Notes: generated by a model from the letters alone, not told the origin. DNA of 64,000 nucleotides from Streptomyces sp. HUAS 15-9 (GCF_025642155.1 NZ_CP106798.1:7068001-7132000), one strand, 5' to 3'. Counted from the first letter of the stretch, positions 26,741-36,778 are shown. Program-made: numbers and translations.

Positions 26741-27550
26741 TCAGGCGCCCGGCGGCACCCGTGCCGGCCGTCCCGTACCGCGCGTCAGCGCGTACCCGCC
26801 GATGCCCGCGAGGGCGGCCAGCACACCGCCGATCGCGGTCCACACCCAGCGGTCGGTCCACCAGCCGGAGGACCAGCCGTCGTCGGGCTCGATGGCGGAC
26901 AGTACGGCCGACTTCGACGAGTCCGAACCGCTGTCGTCCGCCGCCGACTTGACCGCGATCCCGGGGACCAGCGGCTTCGCGAGCGAGCCGTCCACCGCGG
27001 CCGAGCCGCCGATGTCCTCGGAGTCGACGCGGACCTCGGCGCTCACCGGCTGGCCGAGGTCGGCGGAGCCGAGGTTCACCACCGTCAGCCGGATGTAGTA
27101 CGTGCCGGGCAGCGGGTCGTTGGCCCACGGCTCCGACCAGGCGCGCACGGTACGCAGGACGCAGGCCAGCTCGACCGAGGCGGCGCCCTGGGCGGCGGTG
27201 CGGGTCTGGGCGCCGTACTGGCAGGACTGACGGCGGCGCAGACCGTCGTACACGTCCATCTGCCAGGTCTGCCCGGAGTGCGACTCGGGCAGCTTCACCG
27301 TCGCCTTGACGGTGGGGCGCTGACCGGCGTCGGCCGGGAACGACCAGTACAGGTAGTCGCCGGTGGAGGCGCCGGCCGTGGCCTGCTGCCCCTGGTCGAT
27401 CTCCGCCGCCGTACGGAAGGACGTACCCGCCTGAGTGGGCGCCTTGCCGTCGTCCGAGGCGCTCGGGGACGGAGAGGAGTCGGCGACGGCCGGACCCGCG
27501 GCCAGCCCGACGGCCAGCAGGGCGGCGCTCAGCACACGTGTGATTCGCAT
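26741..27550 (-). CDS. Exported, C-terminally anchored protein of the VWA operon
   Basis: A 269-residue protein with a signal peptide (MRITRVLSAALLAVGLAAGP) cleaved near AVA-DS, a Ser/Pro-rich start, a beta-rich middle (YLYWSFPADAGQRPTVKATV, TWQMDVYDGLRR, GTYYIRLTVVNLG) and one C-terminal membrane helix (about residues 240-262) ending in a basic tail. Its ATG overlaps the TGA of the VWA gene by one base, so translation is coupled. It is probably a cell-surface partner of the VWA protein. Family unknown. Confidence 0.7.
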   Translation of the reverse strand: MRITRVLSAALLAVGLAAGPAVADSSPSPSASDDGKAPTQAGTSFRTAAEIDQGQQATAGASTGDYLYWSFPADAGQRPTVKATVKLPESHSGQTWQMDVYDGLRRRQSCQYGAQTRTAAQGAASVELACVLRTVRAWSEPWANDPLPGTYYIRLTVVNLGSADLGQPVSAEVRVDSEDIGGSAAVDGSLAKPLVPGIAVKSAADDSGSDSSKSAVLSAIEPDDGWSSGWWTDRWVWTAIGGVLAALAGIGGYALTRGTGRPARVPPGA

Positions 27551-28815
27551 CAGTTGGTCCTCCAGACCGCGACCCGCCAGCGCGACACCCAGCCCCACAG
27601 CAGACCCGCGACGAAGCCGGTCAGCACCAGTGCGCCGAGCAGCCACCAGCCGCGCCCGAGGCCGAAGGAGGCCACGTCGCTCACCTTGTCCGGGCCGTCC
27701 ACGACGTCGACGGTCAGCTCCAGCGGCAGACCCGGCGTGGTCTTCACGCCGGCCGCCGCCGAGAAGGAGTTGGTGACCTGGAGGCACACCGTCTCGGCAC
27801 TCGCCGTGTCGTCGTCGCTCTCGGGCTTCGGGTAGCGCAGACCCGTCGAGATCATGTCCGTACGGCCGTTGCCCGCGGCCTCCCCGCGCACGATCTCGCG
27901 GCCGTGCGCCGTGACCGCCCGCAGCAGCACCCCGTAGTCCGGGTTGACGGCCCGGTCGTCCGCCACGCTCACCGAGGCGCGCAGCTCCTGGCCGGGGTTG
28001 ACGTCCACCTTGTACCAGCGCTGCTGCCCGAACTCCTCACGGTCCGTGTAGAGGCCGGACTTCAGCGCGGGCGCGCTCGAACACTGCGTCGCGCCCTGCG
28101 TGGCCACCGGCGTCACCACCGGATCGGCCGCCCGGTCGACCAACTGGCCGACCTTGTCGCTGAGTTCCTCCTTGTGCCGCACGTCGGTGTAGGTGCCGCC
28201 CGTCGCGTCCGCGATACAGCTGAGCTGGTCACGGGTCTTCGCGTCCGGCACCAGGCCGAGCGTGTCGATGGTCAGCCCGATGCCCTTGGCGGCGATCTCG
28301 CGGGCCACCTCGCACGGATCCAGCGGCTGGCAGGTGTCCTCGCCGTCGCTGATCAGGACGATACGGCGGGTGCCGTCACCGCCGTCGAGATCGGTGGCCG
28401 CCTTCAGCAGCGCGGGACCGATCGGCGTCCAGCCGGTCGGTGCCAGGGTCGCCACCGCGGTCTTCGCCTCGGTCCGGTTCAGCGGGCCCACCGGATAGAG
28501 CTGCGCGGTGTCCTTGCAGCCCGTCTTCCGGTCGTTGCCGCGGTAGTTGGCGCCCAGCGTCCGTATACCGAGCTGGACCTCCTCGGGCGTCGCGTCCAGC
28601 ACCTCGTTGAACGCCTGCTTCGCCGCGGCCATCCGCGAGCCGCCGTCGATGTCCCGCGCCCGCATGGAACCGCTGACGTCGAGAACCAGTTCCACCTTCG
28701 GGGCGGCCGCCTGGTCCGTCTCGTCGGCAACCGCTCCGGCGGGGAACGCGATCCCGGCCGTCAGGGTGGCGAGCAGGGCGCAGACGCCCGCCGCCAGCCG
28801 TTGTCTTCTGATCAT
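27550..28815 (-). CDS. Cell-surface von Willebrand factor A domain protein
   Basis: A 421-residue protein. The signal peptide spans about residues 1-31; the VWA domain follows at once with an intact metal-ion-dependent adhesion site, Asp46-x-Ser48-x-Ser50 (DVSGSM), then TPIGPALLKAA and LISDGEDTC. A second beta-rich domain (RWYKVDVNPGQELRASVSVA) leads to a C-terminal membrane helix (about residues 388-411) and a basic tail. It is likely a surface protein that binds a ligand or partner through Mg2+. It is followed by its coupled partner and lies nine bases after the upstream siderophore-type synthetase, suggesting cotranscription. Confidence 0.85.
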   Translation of the reverse strand: MIRRQRLAAGVCALLATLTAGIAFPAGAVADETDQAAAPKVELVLDVSGSMRARDIDGGSRMAAAKQAFNEVLDATPEEVQLGIRTLGANYRGNDRKTGCKDTAQLYPVGPLNRTEAKTAVATLAPTGWTPIGPALLKAATDLDGGDGTRRIVLISDGEDTCQPLDPCEVAREIAAKGIGLTIDTLGLVPDAKTRDQLSCIADATGGTYTDVRHKEELSDKVGQLVDRAADPVVTPVATQGATQCSSAPALKSGLYTDREEFGQQRWYKVDVNPGQELRASVSVADDRAVNPDYGVLLRAVTAHGREIVRGEAAGNGRTDMISTGLRYPKPESDDDTASAETVCLQVTNSFSAAAGVKTTPGLPLELTVDVVDGPDKVSDVASFGLGRGWWLLGALVLTGFVAGLLWGWVSRWRVAVWRTN

Positions 28816-28824
28816 CGGCGGATC

Positions 28825-30342
28825 CTAGTGACCAGAGGTGTCGGGCTCCAAAACGAGCGGGTTCGGCAGATCGACCCACTGGTCACCGGGAGTCCGCGGC
28901 GACAGCCGCATCAGCGTCAACGCCTTGGCGGGCAGCGGCTCTTCGCACAGGGCCGTCAGATCGGGGCTGCGCGGCAGGTCCCGTACGGCGGTCTCCAGGG
29001 CCGTGGCGAGCGCGGCGCCGGAACCCGCCGCACCCGCCAGCGCGCCCGCCACCAGGGAGCCGAACAGCTTGCGGCGCAGGGCCGTTTCGTCGTCCGTGAC
29101 CACGCGCCCCGTCAGAGCGGGCGGGGTGATGCCGTGGCGGACCAGCCGGGCGGGGCTGATCCGGATGTCGGCCAGATCGCGGTAGACCAGGCGCAGCGGG
29201 GAGCCCGTCGCGGACAGCACCACGAGGAGGTTCTGGCCGTGCGCCTCCAGCGCCACGCCCAGCTCGAGCAGCCGCAGGCCGACCGTCAGCGCGAGGCGCA
29301 TCAAGCCGGCCAGCCAGGCGGGGGAGTCCGGCAGGTCCGTGGTGGCCAGGGCGCCCACCGGCAGCACGTACTCGCCCGGCGCCGCGAACCGTTGCGGCGA
29401 CTCGCGCAGCACGGCCGCCAGATCCGGCGAGTGCGCCGTCACCGCGCCCCGCGTGCGGGTGATGTGCAGCAGCCCGTCCGTGCGCGCCGCCAGGTCCTCC
29501 GCGAAGGACGACAGGGTCGCGGAGATGCCGATCGAGTACTCCGAGATGTCCCGCACCGAGGACGTCAGCCGGGTGGTCAGCGCGGTCTTGACGTGCGGCC
29601 CGTCGGGGAGGGCCAGGGTCCGCAGGGACATCAGGGGGTGTGCGGGCAGGGTGCCCTCGACGGGCAGCTTGAGGACGTGCTCGACCTGCCAGGGGTGCAC
29701 CGGGATCAGCAGGTGCCCGCCGTCGCGCATCTCCTCGGGCCAGGACCCCGTCAGCAGGCACTCCTCCGGGCGGACCGGGACCGTCCCCAGTTCCACCACG
29801 GGCCCGTGCTCCGGGCCGTACGCGAGCTGCTCGGCCACCGAGAAACCGGGCCGGGAACGGCAGTTGGGGTGGAACGGATGCCCGTCGACCACCCGCTGCT
29901 CCCACTCCCGGTCCCGCGTCGGCCACTCTTTCGGGCGATCCGGGTGTCCGGCCAGGGACAGCGCCAACGAGGCCGCGCTGTGCCCGAGTTCGGCGGCGAA
30001 GTCCGCCCCGTGCGGCACCGCGAGGTCCGTCATCAGGCGGGCGGGATCGTCGTACGGCACACCGCCGAGGTGCACGGTGGTGACGTACGCGGTGGTCGCG
30101 TACGGATCCGCGTGCGGCCCGTGCAGCGCGCGGCCGTCGGAGAGCCACAGGGCAAGGCCACGCGGGCCGCGGACACGGCGGGTGATCCAGGGCAGCGGTT
30201 CGTATGCGAGCGCCCGCCACAGACGGGTCAGCACGGCCGCCCGGGCACCGGGCAGCCCGGCCGCATACAGGGGCAGGAGAGCGGGCCGGATCTCGGCCAG
30301 CTCGGCGGCGACCTGCGCCTCGGCGGTGGGGGGACGGTGCAC
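28825..30342 (-). CDS. IucA/IucC-family (NIS) siderophore synthetase
   Basis: A 505-residue ATP-dependent carboxylate-amine ligase. Family signatures: GHPFHPNCRSRPGF, LIPVHPWQVEHVL, HVKTALTTRLTSSVRDIS (ATP and substrate binding), LGVALEAHGQNLLVVL and VYRDLADIRIS. NIS synthetases join citrate, succinate or similar acids to amines or alcohols during siderophore assembly. It is divergent from a second family member. No amine-forming monooxygenase or decarboxylase lies nearby, and no DmdR-type iron box was seen in the gap. Its link to iron is therefore unproven. Confidence 0.88.
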   Translation of the reverse strand: MHRPPTAEAQVAAELAEIRPALLPLYAAGLPGARAAVLTRLWRALAYEPLPWITRRVRGPRGLALWLSDGRALHGPHADPYATTAYVTTVHLGGVPYDDPARLMTDLAVPHGADFAAELGHSAASLALSLAGHPDRPKEWPTRDREWEQRVVDGHPFHPNCRSRPGFSVAEQLAYGPEHGPVVELGTVPVRPEECLLTGSWPEEMRDGGHLLIPVHPWQVEHVLKLPVEGTLPAHPLMSLRTLALPDGPHVKTALTTRLTSSVRDISEYSIGISATLSSFAEDLAARTDGLLHITRTRGAVTAHSPDLAAVLRESPQRFAAPGEYVLPVGALATTDLPDSPAWLAGLMRLALTVGLRLLELGVALEAHGQNLLVVLSATGSPLRLVYRDLADIRISPARLVRHGITPPALTGRVVTDDETALRRKLFGSLVAGALAGAAGSGAALATALETAVRDLPRSPDLTALCEEPLPAKALTLMRLSPRTPGDQWVDLPNPLVLEPDTSGH

Positions 30343-30442
30343 GGACGGGCTCCTCGGGGTACGGGACAGGAAGGTCGACGACGGTCAACGACGGCCGGCG
30401 ACGACAGACATACTGATCGCGACCGGACCGTGCGGACCGCGA

Positions 30443-30509
30443 TCGTGTGGACTGCAGGGGAACGAGTGGACTGCGGTCGTGTGGACTGCGAGAGAACGAA
30501 TGGAACGCG
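30443..30509 (+). repeat. 34-bp tandem duplication covering a translation start
   Basis: Two copies begin TCGTGTGGACTGC at 30443 and 30477. The first reads on as AGGGGAACGAGTGGACTG and the second as GAGAGAACGAATGGAACG. The second copy carries the ribosome site and ATG of the IucA/IucC gene (30500). The first holds a matching GTG 34 bp upstream, out of frame. Confidence 0.75.
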
Positions 30510-32002
30510 TGGACCCCATGCCCCCCAGCGACGACGTCGGACAGCGTGCCGACGCGTACGCGGTCGCGCCCCTGCTCAACTGTCTGCTGCGGGAGGTGGC
30601 CCAGCCCCTCCCGGAGCCCGGGGAACGGCGGGTGTACCGGCTGCCGGGCGGCGGCCGCCTGCTGCGGGTGCGCGGCGAGCGGCGGCCCAGGGAGCCCGAG
30701 GTGCACGCGGACGGCCTCTGGCAGCCGCTGGGCCACGCCGATCTGGTGAAGCTGGTCGCGGACGAGCTGCGCCGGCACACCGGGGTGTCGAACGACGAGC
30801 TGCCGATCGAGATGGCCGACAGCCGCGACGCGGTCGCCGCGCTGCTCACCGCGCGCGCCGGGGCGACGGCGCCCGACGACCCGTATCTGCGCTCCGAGCA
30901 CTCCCTCATCACCGGCCATCCCTACCATCCCGCCCCCAAGGCCCGCGGCGGCGGCCCCGTCACGGGCTGGCTGCCGTACGCCCCCGAGGCGCACGCCCGC
31001 TTCCCGCTGGTGCTGCTCGGCGTGCGCGAGGACACCGTCGTCGAGGAGGGCGACACCTCCGCGCTGGACGCCCTCGGCACCGCCCCGCCCGGCTACCGGC
31101 TGCTGCCCGCCCACCCCTGGCAGCTCGACCTGGTCGGCCCGGATCTCGCCCCCGCGTTCGCGGACGGCCGCCTGGTGCGGCTGGGCACGACCGGGTTCGA
31201 GACCTGGCCGACGGCCGCGATCCGCACCCTGTACGAGCCGTGCCGCGACCTCTACCTGAAATTCAGCCTCGATGTGCGCATCACCAACGACATCCGTCGG
31301 CTGTGGCGCCACGACCTGCTGAAACTGCGCCGCACCGACACGGCCGTGACCCGTGCCTTCGCCCGGATCGGCCCGCCCGCCGCCTGGCTGGGCGACCGCG
31401 GCTACCGCACCGCGGACTTCGCCTTCGAGGAACTGGCCGTCCTCGTCCGCGACGGCCTGCGCGGCCGCCTCCTGCCCGGCGCGACCCCGCTGCTCGCCGC
31501 CGGCCTCGCGGAGGGCTTCGACGGCAACCCGCTCGCCACCGCCGCCGACCCCGAGGCCTGGTGGGAGGCCTATCTGCGCCAGGTGGTGCCGCCGGCCCTG
31601 GCGGCCTTCGCGGACCACGGCGTCGTCCTGGAGGCCCATCTGCAGAACTCCCTGATCGCCGTGGACGCCTCCGGCACCCCCGTGCAGGCGCTGTTCCGGG
31701 ACGCCGAGGGCGTCAAGCTGCTGCCGGACGTCTCCCGGGCCGCCGGGTGGGAACGGCTGGTGTACACCCTGGTCGTCAACCACCTGGCCGAGATCGCCGC
31801 GGCCCTGGCCGAGCACCACCGGGGCCTCGGCCCCTGGCCCGCCGCCCGCCGCGAACTCGCCCGCCACCGCCTCCCCGAGATCGCCGCCCTGCTCACCTCG
31901 CCCACCTTGCCCGGCAAGACCAACCTGCTGCTGCGCTGGACCGGAGCGGACGGCGCCGACGCCCGCTACCTGCCGCTGCCCAACCCGCTCCTCGGCGCCT
32001 GA
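30500..32002 (+). CDS. IucA/IucC-family (NIS) siderophore synthetase, second copy
   Basis: A 500-residue protein; ATG at 30500, with an in-frame ATG at 30518 as an alternative. Signatures: SEHSLITGHPYHPAPKARGG, LLPAHPWQLDLV, TLYEPCRDLYLKFSLDVRIT, VVLEAHLQNSLIAV, LFRDAEGVKLLP and, at the end, KTNLLLRW. It differs clearly from the divergent neighbour, so the two probably act on different intermediates of one product. Both are somewhat shorter than classical IucA or IucC proteins. The product is unknown. Confidence 0.87.
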   Translation: MERVDPMPPSDDVGQRADAYAVAPLLNCLLREVAQPLPEPGERRVYRLPGGGRLLRVRGERRPREPEVHADGLWQPLGHADLVKLVADELRRHTGVSNDELPIEMADSRDAVAALLTARAGATAPDDPYLRSEHSLITGHPYHPAPKARGGGPVTGWLPYAPEAHARFPLVLLGVREDTVVEEGDTSALDALGTAPPGYRLLPAHPWQLDLVGPDLAPAFADGRLVRLGTTGFETWPTAAIRTLYEPCRDLYLKFSLDVRITNDIRRLWRHDLLKLRRTDTAVTRAFARIGPPAAWLGDRGYRTADFAFEELAVLVRDGLRGRLLPGATPLLAAGLAEGFDGNPLATAADPEAWWEAYLRQVVPPALAAFADHGVVLEAHLQNSLIAVDASGTPVQALFRDAEGVKLLPDVSRAAGWERLVYTLVVNHLAEIAAALAEHHRGLGPWPAARRELARHRLPEIAALLTSPTLPGKTNLLLRWTGADGADARYLPLPNPLLGA

Positions 32003-32331
32003 CGGGAGCGCTGCCTCACGCCGACCGGTGACGGAACACCCAGCGCCTGCCGTTGCCTGGGGCGATTGCGGCCGACGCGAACATCCAGCTCCCGTTCGTG
32101 GGCAAGTCCGCGAGATCGCCGGCGTCGCACGGGCACCGAGGGCCGACGCCGGCCGACCGAACGCGGGAAAGGCCCCGTCTCCGGCCCGCTGACCCGCTCG
32201 GAACCGGCCGGATGTGCAGATGCACAATCGGGCGGGCCGATCCGGCTTCACCGCTCCATCGACCCCGCCATGACGGCTCGCGCACACTGCCCCGGAAACA
32301 TCCGGCCGGCAGTTGGCAAGGGAGCACAATC
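32003..32331. other. Gap before the aldehyde dehydrogenase gene, with one palindrome
   Basis: These 329 bases carry no convincing gene. TGTGCA-GA-TGCACA (32213-32226) is a perfect 6-bp-arm inverted repeat about 105 bp upstream of the ATG and could be an operator. No clear -35/-10 pair was found. Confidence 0.45.
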
Positions 32332-33750
32332 ATGAAGGCATACAGCGGGCACTTCATCGACGGGCAGTGGACGCAGGCGCCGGACCCCGAGGTGATCGAG
32401 GTCGTCAACCCGGCGGACGAACGCGTCATCGGCTCGGTTCCGGCCGGTACGCCCGAGGACGTCGACCGGGCGGTGCGCGCGGCGGCCCGGGCGTTCGAGA
32501 CGTGGTCGCAGGCCGCCCCCGAGGTCCGCGCGGACTACCTGCGGAGGATCCACCTGGCGCTGGAGGAGCGCGCGGAGGACATCGCGCGCCTGGTGGCGAG
32601 CGAGGTCGGCACCCCCGTCCAGGAGAGCCGGGTCCTGCAGTCGGGACTGCCCGTGTTCACCTTCGGACACGCCGCCGACCTGGCGGCCGGCTTCGACTTC
32701 GGGCCCGAGGAGATCGGCAACTCCCACGTCGTCCGCGAGCCCGTCGGGGTCGTCGGCTGCATCACGCCGTGGAACTTTCCGCTCCACCAGGTCTCGCTGA
32801 AGGTGGCGCTCGCGCTGGCCGCGGGCTGCACCGTCGTGCTCAAGCCGTCCGAGGTCGCCCCCCTGTCCGCCATGCTGCTGGCGGAGATCACCGAGTCGGT
32901 GGGGCTGCCCGCCGGAGTGTTCAACGTGGTCACCGGATACGGTCCGGTGGTGGGCGAGGCACTGGTGGACCACCCCGACGTGGCGATGGTCTCCTTCACG
33001 GGATCGACCCGGGCCGGCCGCCGGGTGGCGGCGCTCGCGGCGGGGACCGTCAAGAAGGTGGCGCTCGAACTCGGGGGCAAGTCACCCAACATCATCCTGG
33101 ACGACGCCGACCTGCAGGCCGCGGTCGCCGACGGAGTGGCCAAGTGCTACCTCAATTCCGGCCAGACCTGCATCGCCCTCACCCGCATGCTCGTTCCCCG
33201 TGACAAGCTCGAGGAGGCCGGGCGGATCGCCGCCGAGGTGGCGCGCGGCTACCGCGTCGGAGACCCGCAGGAGGAGGAGACACGGATCGGTCCCATGGTC
33301 TCCGACGTCCAGCTCAAGCGGGTACGCGACTACATCGCGACCGGGATCGCCGAGGGCGCCACCCTCCTTACCGGCGGCCCGGACGCACCGCACGACGGAC
33401 CCGGCTACTTCGTCGCCCCGACCGTCTTCAGCGACGTCACCAACGACATGACCATCGCCCGAGAGGAGATCTTCGGGCCGGTGCTGTCGATCCTTCCCTA
33501 CGACACCGAGGAGGAGGCGGTCGCCATCGCCAATGACACGCCCTACGGCCTCGCCGGCGCCGTGTGGTCGGGCGACCTCGAGCGGGCGCGGGCCGTTGCC
33601 CGGCGGATCCGGGCCGGAATGGTCGACGTGAACGGCGGCGCCTTCAACCCCCTTGCCCCGTTCGGTGGTTACAAGCAGTCGGGCGTGGGCCGCGAGGCCG
33701 GACGCCTGGGCTTCGAGGAGTTCCTGGAGACCAAGGCCATCCAGCACTGA
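32332..33750 (+). CDS. NAD(P)-dependent aldehyde dehydrogenase
   Basis: A 472-residue ALDH-superfamily enzyme; ATG at 32332 after AAGGGAG. The cofactor region ([42 protein letters not shown]), the catalytic Glu246 (LELGGKSPN) and the nucleophile Cys280 (SGQTC) are all present. It oxidises an aldehyde to its acid. It leads an operon with a GMC alcohol oxidoreductase 45 bp downstream, so an alcohol -> aldehyde -> acid route is likely. The acid may then be activated by the AlkK-type ligase at 39327-40973. Confidence 0.92.
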   Translation: MKAYSGHFIDGQWTQAPDPEVIEVVNPADERVIGSVPAGTPEDVDRAVRAAARAFETWSQAAPEVRADYLRRIHLALEERAEDIARLVASEVGTPVQESRVLQSGLPVFTFGHAADLAAGFDFGPEEIGNSHVVREPVGVVGCITPWNFPLHQVSLKVALALAAGCTVVLKPSEVAPLSAMLLAEITESVGLPAGVFNVVTGYGPVVGEALVDHPDVAMVSFTGSTRAGRRVAALAAGTVKKVALELGGKSPNIILDDADLQAAVADGVAKCYLNSGQTCIALTRMLVPRDKLEEAGRIAAEVARGYRVGDPQEEETRIGPMVSDVQLKRVRDYIATGIAEGATLLTGGPDAPHDGPGYFVAPTVFSDVTNDMTIAREEIFGPVLSILPYDTEEEAVAIANDTPYGLAGAVWSGDLERARAVARRIRAGMVDVNGGAFNPLAPFGGYKQSGVGREAGRLGFEEFLETKAIQH

Positions 33751-33795
33751 CTGCCCGTCGGCCGCCGGCCGCCGGCGCCCGGGAGAGGACACACC

Positions 33796-35355
33796 ATGTA
33801 CGACTACATCATCGTCGGCGCGGGATCCGCGGGCTGTGTGCTCGCCGCCCGGCTCAGCGAGGACCCGGACGTACGCGTCCTGCTCGTGGAGGCCGGCCCG
33901 GCCGACGACGCGCAGGAGATCCACGTTCCGGCCGCCTTCGCCAAGCTCTTCCGCAGCAAGTACGACTGGGACTACCTCACCGAACCCGAGCCGGGCCTGG
34001 GAGACCGCCGGCGCTATCTGCCGCGCGGCCGGATGCTCGGCGGATCCTCCTCGATGAACGCGATGATCTACATCCGCGGCAACCGCCGGGACTACGACTC
34101 CTGGGCCGCCGCCGGAGCCAAGGGCTGGGGCTGGGACGACGTCCTGCCGTACTTCCTGCGCTCCGAGGACCACCACGGTGGGGCCTCCGAGTGGCACGGC
34201 GCCGGCGGTCCGCTCCCGGTCAGCCCCGGACGCTCCCGCAGTCCCCTCGTCGACGCCTTCATGGCGGCGGCGCGGCAGGCCGGCCACATGGTCAACCCCG
34301 ACTTCAACGGCCCCGAGCAGGACGGCGTCGGCTACTACGAGCTGACCCAGCGTGGGGGCCTGCGGTGCAGCACGGCCGCCGCGTATCTGAAGCCGGCGAG
34401 GGAACGCCCCAATCTGTCCGTGCTCACCGGGGCGCAGTGCACCCGGATCCTCTTCGACGCGGAACGGGCCGTCGGTGTCGAGGTGGACCGGGACGGGACG
34501 ACGCAGGAGCTCCGGTGCGAACGGGAGGTCGTCCTCTCGGCGGGCGCGTACAACTCACCGCAGCTGCTCATGCTCTCCGGGATCGGCGTCGCCGACGAAC
34601 TCGCGGCTCTCGGCATCACGCCCAGGGTGGACCTGCCCGTGGGCGAGAACCTCCAGGACCATCCGCACCTGGCCGTCGTCCACCTCACCGACACCGAGTC
34701 CCTGCTCACCGCCGAGACTCCCGAAAACCTGCGGCTGCTGGAGACCGAGGGCCGCGGGCCCCTCACCTCCAACGTCGGTGAGGGCGGCGGGTTCTTCCGG
34801 ACCACCGACGGTCTCGACGCCCCGGACGTGCAGATCCACGCCGTACCGGCGATGTTCCACCAGGAGGGGCTGGGAGCGGCCACCGACCACGCCTTCCACA
34901 TCGGTGCGGTGCTGCTCGCTCCCACCAGCCGGGGAAAGGTCCTGCTGCGTTCGGCGCTGCCCAGCGCGAAGCCGCGCATCCTGCACAACTACCTGACCAC
35001 CGAGGAGGACCGGGCCACGGCGGTCCGCGCGCTGCGGCTGGTGCTGGACATCGTCGGACGGCCCGCCCTGCGGGCGCACCGCAGAGCGGACTTCCTGACG
35101 CCGGCGTCCGACAGTGACGCCGACCTCCTGGCGTACGCGCGTCGCGAGTTGCAGACCCTCTACCATCCCACGAGCACCTGCGCCATCGGCCCGGTGGTCG
35201 ACCACGAGCTGCGCGTGCACGGGGTGGCGGGGCTGCGGGTGGTCGACGCGTCCGTCATGCCGACCGTCGTCCGGGGCAACACCAACGCGCCGACGATCAT
35301 GATCGCGGAGCGGGCGGCCGACCTCATCCGCGGCACTGCTGTCGGCGGCGTCTGA
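33796..35355 (+). CDS. GMC-family FAD-dependent alcohol (choline-type) dehydrogenase
   Basis: A 519-residue flavoprotein. The Rossmann motif GAGSAG is at residues 8-13, followed by the two GMC signatures ([18 protein letters not shown] and [16 protein letters not shown]). The C-terminal catalytic His lies in [11 protein letters not shown] and the Asn in [17 protein letters not shown]. It is closest in pattern to choline/AlkJ-type alcohol dehydrogenases. The substrate is not evident; the neighbouring ALDH, CoA ligase and symporter suggest growth on an alcohol. It is probably cotranscribed with the ALDH gene. Confidence 0.92.
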   Translation: MYDYIIVGAGSAGCVLAARLSEDPDVRVLLVEAGPADDAQEIHVPAAFAKLFRSKYDWDYLTEPEPGLGDRRRYLPRGRMLGGSSSMNAMIYIRGNRRDYDSWAAAGAKGWGWDDVLPYFLRSEDHHGGASEWHGAGGPLPVSPGRSRSPLVDAFMAAARQAGHMVNPDFNGPEQDGVGYYELTQRGGLRCSTAAAYLKPARERPNLSVLTGAQCTRILFDAERAVGVEVDRDGTTQELRCEREVVLSAGAYNSPQLLMLSGIGVADELAALGITPRVDLPVGENLQDHPHLAVVHLTDTESLLTAETPENLRLLETEGRGPLTSNVGEGGGFFRTTDGLDAPDVQIHAVPAMFHQEGLGAATDHAFHIGAVLLAPTSRGKVLLRSALPSAKPRILHNYLTTEEDRATAVRALRLVLDIVGRPALRAHRRADFLTPASDSDADLLAYARRELQTLYHPTSTCAIGPVVDHELRVHGVAGLRVVDASVMPTVVRGNTNAPTIMIAERAADLIRGTAVGGV

Positions 35356-35397
35356 CGTCGGCGGCCCCTCGCCACCGCCACGTCGCGTGGTTACTCT

Positions 35398-35461
35398 GCC
35401 AGTGGCCCGGCCCTACCGGGCCACTGGCCCGACGTGGTGGGACCGCCCGCGCGGCGGTCCC
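35398..35461 (+). promoter_or_regulatory. Two tandem perfect hairpins ahead of the PucR-type gene
   Basis: GCCAGTGGCCCGG/CCGGGCCACTGGC (35398-35428, 13-bp stem, 5-base loop) is followed by GGGACCGCC/GGCGGTCCC (35439-35461, 9-bp stem, 5-base loop). The first may end the oxidoreductase operon. The second ends 25 bp before the next start codon and could affect its translation. Confidence 0.6.
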
Positions 35462-35485
35462 GCTCACTTCGCTGCGGGAGCCCCC

Positions 35486-36739
35486 ATGACTGTCATCTCC
35501 CAGGACAAAGGTGTACGCGAGGACGACGGCGCGCGAACGGACGACGGCATGCGCAGGCTGGTCGATGTGCTGCTGCCCGGGATCGACCGGTTCGCCGACC
35601 TCCTCACCTGCCGGATCACCGAGGAGGAGGACGCCTACCGCGACCACGGCCACGTGAAGCACGACCAGCTGCGCACCTCCTGCGCGGACAACCTGCACTC
35701 CATGGTCACCCAGCTGGGCCGGGACGCCCTCGACCTGCGCGTGCCGCACGACACCGGCCGCTTCAAGGCCGAGCACGGAGTGCCGCTGTCGGCGGTGACG
35801 CACGCCTACCGGCTCGCCGGACGGTTCCTGTGGGAGTGCGTCCTGAGCGAGGCGGGAGACACCGTCACCCGCGAGATGCCGTACGTCGCCACGGCCGTCT
35901 GGTCGGTCAGTGACGCCTTCACCGACGCGGTGGCGACGGCCTACCGCGAGACCATGACCGAAAGGGCCCACCACGACCGGCAGGTGAGAAGCCTGCTGCT
36001 CGCCGCGCTGCTCGACGGCAGACTGGACGAGGGCACGCACCTGTGGGAGTGCGCCGACGCGCTGCGGCTGCCGCAGCGCGGAGTCTTCGCCGTGGTGAGT
36101 GCCGAGTGCGGGGCCGGGGGACGTCCGGCGGACGAGGATTCGCTGTACGACGTGGAGGGCGCGCTGCGGGTCCAAGGCATCTGGTCGGTCTGGCGCCAGG
36201 AAGAGGACGCGCAGGTGGGGCTGCTCTCGCTGCGGTCTGGCCGGGGCCTTGCCCAGGCCATGGAACTCATTCGCCGGCGAGGCGCCGGACGGGTGGGGGT
36301 GAGCCCCCTCTTCCACGGCCTGGAGCAGGTGCCGAGCGCCTTCCGCCAGGCTCGGCTCGCCTGCGCCTGCGTCGAGCCGGGCACCAGCGAGGTGGTCTCG
36401 TACGGCGACTCACCGGTCCGCCTGATGGTGGTGAGCGCCCCGGACTCGGCCCGGCACGCGGTGCGCGAGGTGCTCAGCCCTGTTCTCGAACTCCCGTCGC
36501 ACGAACGGGACGTGCTGCTGGAAACGCTGAGCCGGTGGTTCGCCTCGGGCGGGTCCGCCACCGAGACGGCCGCCCGGATGTACTGCCACCGCAACACCGT
36601 GACCTACCGTCTGCGGCGCGTACTGGAACTCACGGGGCGCTCACCCACCGACCCGGTGGGGGCGAGCGAGATCCACCTCGCTCTGGAGGCGCACCGTCTG
36701 CTGACGGGGCTCCCGTCCGCCGGAACGCCCGGCACCTGA
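35486..36739 (+). CDS. PucR-family transcriptional regulator
   Basis: A 417-residue protein; the ATG at 35486 follows GGGAG. The N-terminal 170 residues are helical and resemble the RsbR-type N-terminal sensor. A middle GGDEF-like region follows, and the C-terminus has the PucR/CdaR HTH_30 ([20 protein letters not shown], then [20 protein letters not shown]). Regulators of this type commonly control adjacent catabolic operons. Here the likely targets are the ALDH/GMC operon and perhaps the ligase-symporter operon. Confidence 0.85.
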   Translation: MTVISQDKGVREDDGARTDDGMRRLVDVLLPGIDRFADLLTCRITEEEDAYRDHGHVKHDQLRTSCADNLHSMVTQLGRDALDLRVPHDTGRFKAEHGVPLSAVTHAYRLAGRFLWECVLSEAGDTVTREMPYVATAVWSVSDAFTDAVATAYRETMTERAHHDRQVRSLLLAALLDGRLDEGTHLWECADALRLPQRGVFAVVSAECGAGGRPADEDSLYDVEGALRVQGIWSVWRQEEDAQVGLLSLRSGRGLAQAMELIRRRGAGRVGVSPLFHGLEQVPSAFRQARLACACVEPGTSEVVSYGDSPVRLMVVSAPDSARHAVREVLSPVLELPSHERDVLLETLSRWFASGGSATETAARMYCHRNTVTYRLRRVLELTGRSPTDPVGASEIHLALEAHRLLTGLPSAGTPGT

Positions 36740-36746
36740 CGCACGC

Positions 36747-36778
36747 GCCGTCCCCGCCCGAGGTGGGCCGGGGACGGC
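36747..36778. terminator. Hairpin between the convergent PucR and symporter genes
   Basis: GCCGTCCCCG pairs with CGGGGACGGC, with extra CCC/GGG pairing inside, starting eight bases after the PucR stop codon. Confidence 0.75.

Noticed and set aside
30343..30499. DmdR-type iron box between the divergent NIS synthetases
   Set aside because: No AT-rich TTAGGTTAGG-like palindrome is present; the gap is GC-rich and filled by a 34-bp duplication.
27904..32031. Plus-strand open frame of about 1375 codons
   Set aside because: It runs through a VWA gene, a divergent gap and an IucA/IucC gene, with composition typical of an out-of-frame shadow.
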